In this document: in pieces, positions 58,724 to 64,000 of the stretch | Layout: each line of letters begins with the position of its first letter | Position numbering within the stretch: position 1 is the first letter of the stretch | Source: Aptenodytes patagonicus | Taxonomy: Eukaryota > Chordata > Aves > Sphenisciformes > Spheniscidae | Assembly (NCBI RefSeq): GCF_965638725.1 | Contig: NC_134950.1 | Span: forward strand, 34,223,531-34,287,530 | Reading direction: 5' to 3' | DNA length: 64,000 bases | Made by a program: the position numbers and the translations under genes | The notes under the pieces: model-generated | What the model was told of the DNA's origin: nothing | Databases searched by the model: none | Seen by the model: the letters and a program-made list of their open reading frames with translations, nothing else

Positions 58724-61700
58724 TTTAAATGGGTTTGTTTCCTGCCAGTTTAACATACAAGAACAGTTCAGTAGAGGGTCAGATGAGTATTGGCACTAGC
58801 CTGTAAGAAAAGGTGGCAATACGGAGTTGAAGGAAGATGGGAAGGAGTGACTGTAGCTGTCAAATTACATCAGTTTATGATTCTATAGAACACAAGCCTA
58901 AAAAATAAGACACATACATTAGGTAAACTACTGTTCTTTATCCTTCCACCAGTTGAGAGTTCTTGATTATAATTAGATGCAGTTATGCTTAAGTTATGGC
59001 ATATAATACAAGGCCAAAACTTAAAACTGGCAGTGAACAGGCTCATCTTTTTGTTGATGCAGGGCCTTCTTGCCTTTAACATACCATAAATAGACACAAT
59101 CTGTAACAACACTGTTTTTACATATGGTCCTCCTTTTGGTACAGATGTGGACAGAGGTTAATTATGAGTTAGCTATGCATTTAGGACAGATTTTACCTTT
59201 CTCATCTAATAAATATTTCTAATAAAAGGTTAAAGGATGTTATGTTCCTGCAGTGCAGTACTTGGATCAGTGTTGTTACACTTGCGTATTGCTGAATATT
59301 CATGCCTGTGCAGTTGGTATGCATATGTATGTAAAAAGGAAGAAAGAATAAAATCTGGGCAATGACTGTGTTTCACAAATGATGTGGCTAAGGTGTTTAA
59401 TGCAAAATTCCAGGGTTCTGTCATCTGTGCGAAATTGTATCTGAGTATATAGAACAGGCATTGCTTCTGAATCCCTTCTACTATCTTCTCAATCTTCATC
59501 CTGGCATCTCCATAGTTGCCTGGTGATCCATTCACATGGATCAGACAGGTAGGAGCAGAACAGAAACACAGAGCTGTGTAATAGGAATTTACATTAGATT
59601 TCTCTTTTTTTTTTTTTAGGTAGTTTTGAACGGAAGAAAGGTAAGGAGGAGCATAGAAAAGATGCATAAAATTGGGATTGACACTGTGCTTGACAAATAA
59701 GGCTATGTGAGATACAGTGCCCTTACAACGGTGAAAAGCAGATATTACATACGTCACGAGGCATAAGGCCAACTTTTCAGGTAAGTAACAGTAACCAGCA
59801 AATGAAGAGTTATGGCTATAACTGCCCACAGTGTGCTCACAACCATGCATTCATGTTCTGTCTTTGAACCATTCTGAAAAAGAACTGCATACTTCTGCCA
59901 CAGTGTGATGTTTCACCTGCTTAACACAAAGGATGGCACATCTACTGAGCTTTACATTCTTTTCACTTCTACACATGCAATGCAATATAACTTTCAGTTA
60001 TTCATTCTTATACCAGAACCTCATCCTCATCATAACCAAAATCTCTTCAAACACAAGGGTCTCCCTGTCATCTGCTGATGTGATCATCAACCGTTGAGAC
60101 CTACATTTGTAGCACAAGGGATCTTTATCTTCCCTGTGCGCTTATACCTCCTGATACTGCTTTAGTCAGAGATGTTGCCCCTTCCTTGCAAGGGGCTATT
60201 CCTTCCTAGTTAATCGTCACAATCTCAACTCTGTCAAACTACTCCAACCAAACCCTCCACCATTTTAATTTAGCAACAGTAAATGTAAGGCATGTCTCCA
60301 GATAATTCCCATTACCTAATTCCAAAGAAAGAGTCAGTATTGCATATTGGGTATATATTTTGTCTCTTCATCTTAGTGTTCAAGGGATTTTTTGAACTAC
60401 ATTTTTTGGAAAGCCTCAAGTTACGATGCAGCTTTGTTTTGTGGAGCTTTTGGGTTCTTTTATCACTGATTTAATTAAAAGGAACAACAGCTAGATTTCA
60501 TTTAGTACAGCAGAGAATGGGAATTTACAAGTGGAATTGACACATCCCTTTAGAGATGAGTTTGCAATTTGACATACTAAGGAGAGGGATGACAAAGAGG
60601 AAATAAGATGGGGGAAGAAAAGGAGTGGGATAATGGGTAAAGAAGAATAGTTGTTGAACCTATGACTTTTTACATGCTTATCTTCCTATTTATTCTAATA
60701 AATGAAAATTAGGGCCATATCAAAAAAGTTGGTAGGATGATTCTATCTATGGCCTTTATGCTACAGGGAATACAAATGTACTTTGAGCTTTTGTAGCCTT
60801 AAATTTAACATCACAAATTTTAAAAGGTAGTATCTTAAATATTAGTGCAGTAATTAGTCTATCAGATCTAGTTGTTTGCATCTAATAATCTGTCTTTTAA
60901 GAGTGCTGAGTGGACACAAATTTTTCTGAAGTCAGTGGGAGCTCTTAGCATTCAGAGTATCTTTAACGGCGGCCAACAATAGTCTTGGTTGCTAGCATTC
61001 ATTGAGAGAATGTATTACATTGACACAGGATTTTCAGTTTCCATCAAATACTGACAGAAATGTCTGATGTACAGATTCTAACACTGCAGCACTTTCCTAC
61101 TGCTCTTCATTACTGTTGTATCAATTCTGGCTCTTCTGAGCTGGTTTTGATTTTGTAACTTGAAGCCCTAATATTTTGACTCTGGCAGGTAGTTTATGGA
61201 AGATAAATCAATGAGCTATCGTTATGTTTTCTTGCTGTCTCCAGGCATTCAGCAGTGGCTAATCTCTTTTATCCCATTTTATGAAATCGAAGTTTACAGA
61301 GTTAAAGTTGGAAAAGCAACCTGTGATTTGAATGTATCTTTGTCTTGTACTTGGTCTTCTGACTTTAAATGTAACTGTAGCATTCAGGATTCTGGGATTT
61401 ATTACTAGTTGCTCACTCAACCTCCTTAGTGAAAATCTTAATTTCATCTACGGGATTGACTTGTTACACAATCAGTCATTCAGTGTTTTCCTTTACTTTG
61501 TCTATTTTGAAAAACAGTCCTGCCTCCCAGGAATATAAGAAACAAATAATATTTTCTGTGATTGCAGTGTATTACTGTTTTTTCAATTAGTGTTAGTAGT
61601 TATTCCAAATGGTTTAAGAATCAGTTTATGTTCTTTACAAAATGATAGGTATTTAGCTGAAGTATATGGAAATCCAGACAGTAATACAAAATCAATCTTT

Positions 61701-62639
61701 TGTAAGGTTATTTGAGGTAATGATACAGTGATAAGTTAATTTTATAGTGATTAAGACACAACACAGTTGGGGCTCCCAATTAGACTTTGATCTGAGGATA
61801 TTTCTCTCTACACTTGATGAGCAAAAAGGAGATGAGAATTAATGGTAAAACATGATGTTTTGAGCAGCTGGGGTCCAGGTTCTGTGTTTTATTATAAGAG
61901 TTGATGTAAAGGAAGATTTTAAAATTAACTGGATACATATAATTTGATTTCTCATCTTTAAAGTTTATTGATTTCAAATTGACATCTAAAATATCCTCTG
62001 CTATTGAGAGTAACTGAAAAGACAGTTAAGTGGAATACATTTTCACAAAAATAACCCACAAACATAATAACTCAAAAAACCCCCCACCTCACATTAAAAA
62101 TATCTCAGCATTCTTGTGGTGGGTGGAAAGATAGTTTTCATTGCTATCTGTTGATATCTTAATTTTGTGAACGTTAAAGGAGGGATAGTAGACCAAAGGT
62201 ATGGCTTGCTCTCTCTCGCTCGCTCTCTCACACGCACCCAGTATGGCAACACTGAATGCACAATACCGAATGCATTGTAGCTCCTGAAGTAAAGAGGAAC
62301 TGCGTATTAGTGATATTTTCTCCAGAGAGGGTATGATTCCTAGCATGTGCACCACAAACTACTTCCCCCTGCCTGGGCCATAGATCTGAATGCTGGGACT
62401 TGGCAGAATCTAGTCTGTTGAAAAGTCTAAAAAAAAATCTGTTCTCTTTTGTGCATATCCTGTCATTTCTTTGTGTTGAGATAGTTTATAATAATAAACT
62501 AAAATAATAATAATGAAGGTTAAAGAGACTTTATATATCAGGAATTCTTCAGTGGCCTGGAAATCAAAAGAGTTGTCCAGGCAAAAATAATGCAACATGA
62601 TTAGGGATGAATGTAAAGGAATAGCAGAGGAATGTAAGA
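58724..62639. other. AT-rich region, no gene supported
   Basis: About 3.9 kb. It includes a 206-codon antisense open stretch (59230-59850) without a recognisable domain, which I reject as a gene, and a CTCTCGCT-type microsatellite at 62209-62233. Confidence 0.5.
62209..62233 (+). repeat. CT/CGCT microsatellite
   Basis: Short alternating CTCT and CGCT units followed by CACACGCACC. A simple repeat with no other context. Confidence 0.8.
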
Positions 62640-63785
62640 ATAAAATCAGTGACTTCAAAGCACAAAATAAGTTTCAATTTACAAAGCACAAGAAAAGAAT
62701 GAAAGAGACCAAAAATCTGAGGCACAAAGGGATAGGTCCATTACCTAGATCTATTATTAAATAAGAAAAGAGAACAAGTAACAGATTTTCAAACACTGAT
62801 TCTTTACTTCATACTTTATAAAAGAGATATATTGTGACCTGCTACTTCATAAAATTAATCTTAGGAAATAAGAGTGGAACCAAAGCACAGAGAGAATAGC
62901 CTAAGGAATCTTAATATAGATGTGCTCAAGTGGCAAATACTAATAAAATTCATCCTAGAATGATTGAGGAATTAGGCATCACTGATTATATTTATTTATT
63001 TATTTATTTTATGTCCCAGAGGGTGAAAATAGCCAGCAAAATGGGTTTGTGTGTGTTTTTGTGTCTCTCTATTCTTTTGTTAAGAGAATTATTGAAGCTC
63101 TCAGTTTTGATTTCAAATAAAGATTCAGGAGTAAATAGTTTAGCAATTAATTTGTATCTAAAAATACACAGAAGAGAGATTGTAAAACAGCCAGTATGGT
63201 TTGACATGACCTGTTCATAAGAAACCTTAATCTGTTTCTCCTCTTAGAAAGGATGACAAGCTTCGTAAGTAAGAGGAAAACTTTAGGTACAATACAGCTT
63301 GATTTTAATAGTCTTTTTCCCTGCATAAGCAAGCTAGGGAAATGTAATATCAATACTATCTCCATTACATGCTGATATTATCAGCATCAAATTGAAAAAT
63401 TGCCTTTACAGAGTAATTATAGTACCCTTTCAAGATGAAAAGGCATTAATGAGTTGGATGATCGAAGAGAACACACACTTATAAACGTTACTGATGATAC
63501 TAAGCTGAAGAGGGGTTGAAAGTTTTGGGGATTTTTTTTTTTTTCTTTGTTTTGAACATAAGATCTGAATCCAAAATATTCTTGATGAATTTGGAGAGAA
63601 TCTCTGAAATCAAGAAAGTGAAAAGCAGTGCAGGCAAGTACGAAGCACTGCATTTAGGAGGAAAAACTCAAATACGTGAATACAAAACAGGAAATAATTA
63701 TTCAGACAGAAAAATGACAGAACAAAATCTGAAGATATAGTAGACCTCAAGGTAAATACTAACTATGCTGCTGGAAAAAAGTAAA
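62640..63785 (+). mobile_element. Ancient CR1 ORF2 remnant
   Basis: A strongly decayed sense CR1 whose blocks appear in the correct order. KRMKETKNLRHKGIGPL lies near 62695-62745. NKIHPRMIEEL (the GIHPRVLREL block) lies near 62940-62975. An SQYG-like segment near 63190 corresponds to SQHGF. QLDFNSLF near 63297-63320 corresponds to motif A LDFSKAFD. NELDDRRE and DDTKLKRG near 63450-63520 correspond to the NDLD and ADDTKLGG blocks, and GKYEALHLGGK near 63634-63667 corresponds to KC-VLHLG. Frames change several times. A (TTTA)n tract is inserted at 62991-63010. It matches the style of the old CR1 at 4146-4625. Confidence 0.72.
62991..63010 (+). repeat. (TTTA)n microsatellite
   Basis: Five TTTA/ATTT units inside the ancient CR1 remnant. 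Confidence 0.88.
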
Positions 63786-64000
63786 GGTTTGTTTGTTTTT
63801 TTTTTCTGGAGGATCATAGCAGTCATGTTGTACGAAAGAGGACGTTGTCTAGTTTGGCAAATCTTCTACATATAGTTGGTCCCCTCACCACTTTTTCCTC
63901 TTGATAAGATGCAGACAAACTGAAAATTCTTCTCCATTGTTGTTATTGTTTTCTCCTGTGGAATGAAAACCATCTTTATTTGTGATAAGGATGCTTTAGA
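63786..64000. other. No gene seen; right edge
   Basis: T-rich tract then unassigned sequence to the window end. The ancient CR1 may continue, but I cannot follow it. Confidence 0.45.

Noticed and set aside
59230..59850. 206-codon antisense open frame
   Set aside because: Its composition is that of random AT-rich sequence, it contains a KKKKEK run from a poly-T, and I see no domain, promoter or splice context.

Overview
The window looks like a bird genome, probably a neoavian rather than a chicken. The evidence is many CR1 (chicken repeat 1) LINE copies on both strands, several ending in the CR1-type ATTCTATG/CATAGAAT octamer tail, and one family of avian class III (ERVL-like) retroviral LTRs in four places. 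The background is AT-rich and gene-poor, with one sharp CpG island at about 48.4-49.6 kb. There are no operons, bacterial genes, CRISPR arrays, rRNAs or tRNAs that I can support.

Layout. 1-3074: a long CR1 (+) cut by the left edge, with a broken endonuclease and an almost complete reverse transcriptase (RT) region carrying two nonsense codons. 4146-4625 and 8310-8930: two pieces of one ancient CR1 (+), separated by a 3'-truncated ERVL provirus (4626-8262: LTR, primer binding site, decayed gag, protease, N-terminal RT). 9.4-15.6 kb: two CR1 fragments (-), a solo ERVL LTR with a perfect 5-bp target duplication, and an old CR1 (+). 15.6-33.6 kb: a repeat-poor, AT-rich desert with no supportable gene. 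33.6-45.4 kb: a CR1 3' end with an undamaged partial reading frame (-), older CR1 scraps, an old ERVL-type LTR and a possible MIR-like SINE.

46.8-49.6 kb is the most gene-like part. It has a possible internal coding exon at 46839-46986 and a CpG island with Sp1-type boxes, an inverted CCAAT box, a TATA-like box and splice donors pointing both ways, so it may be a bidirectional promoter. I could not name the gene or genes. 50.4-51.0 kb holds a second solo ERVL LTR with a perfect 5-bp duplication. 54.1-56.2 kb holds a frame-shifted CR1 (+). 56.8-57.8 kb holds a rearranged ERVL copy with its internal region inverted relative to its LTR. A possible terminal coding exon with a hydrophobic tail and an AATAAA signal sits at 58490-58723. 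62.6-63.8 kb holds another ancient CR1 (+).

Most coding potential therefore belongs to dead transposable elements. The host contribution I can argue for is one promoter island and two unproven exons. I found no convincing new biological system. The best leads are the inverted ERVL copy, the joint ERVL/CR1 deletion, the lysine-type primer site on an ERVL-type element, the duplicated block in the CpG island, and the two exon candidates.
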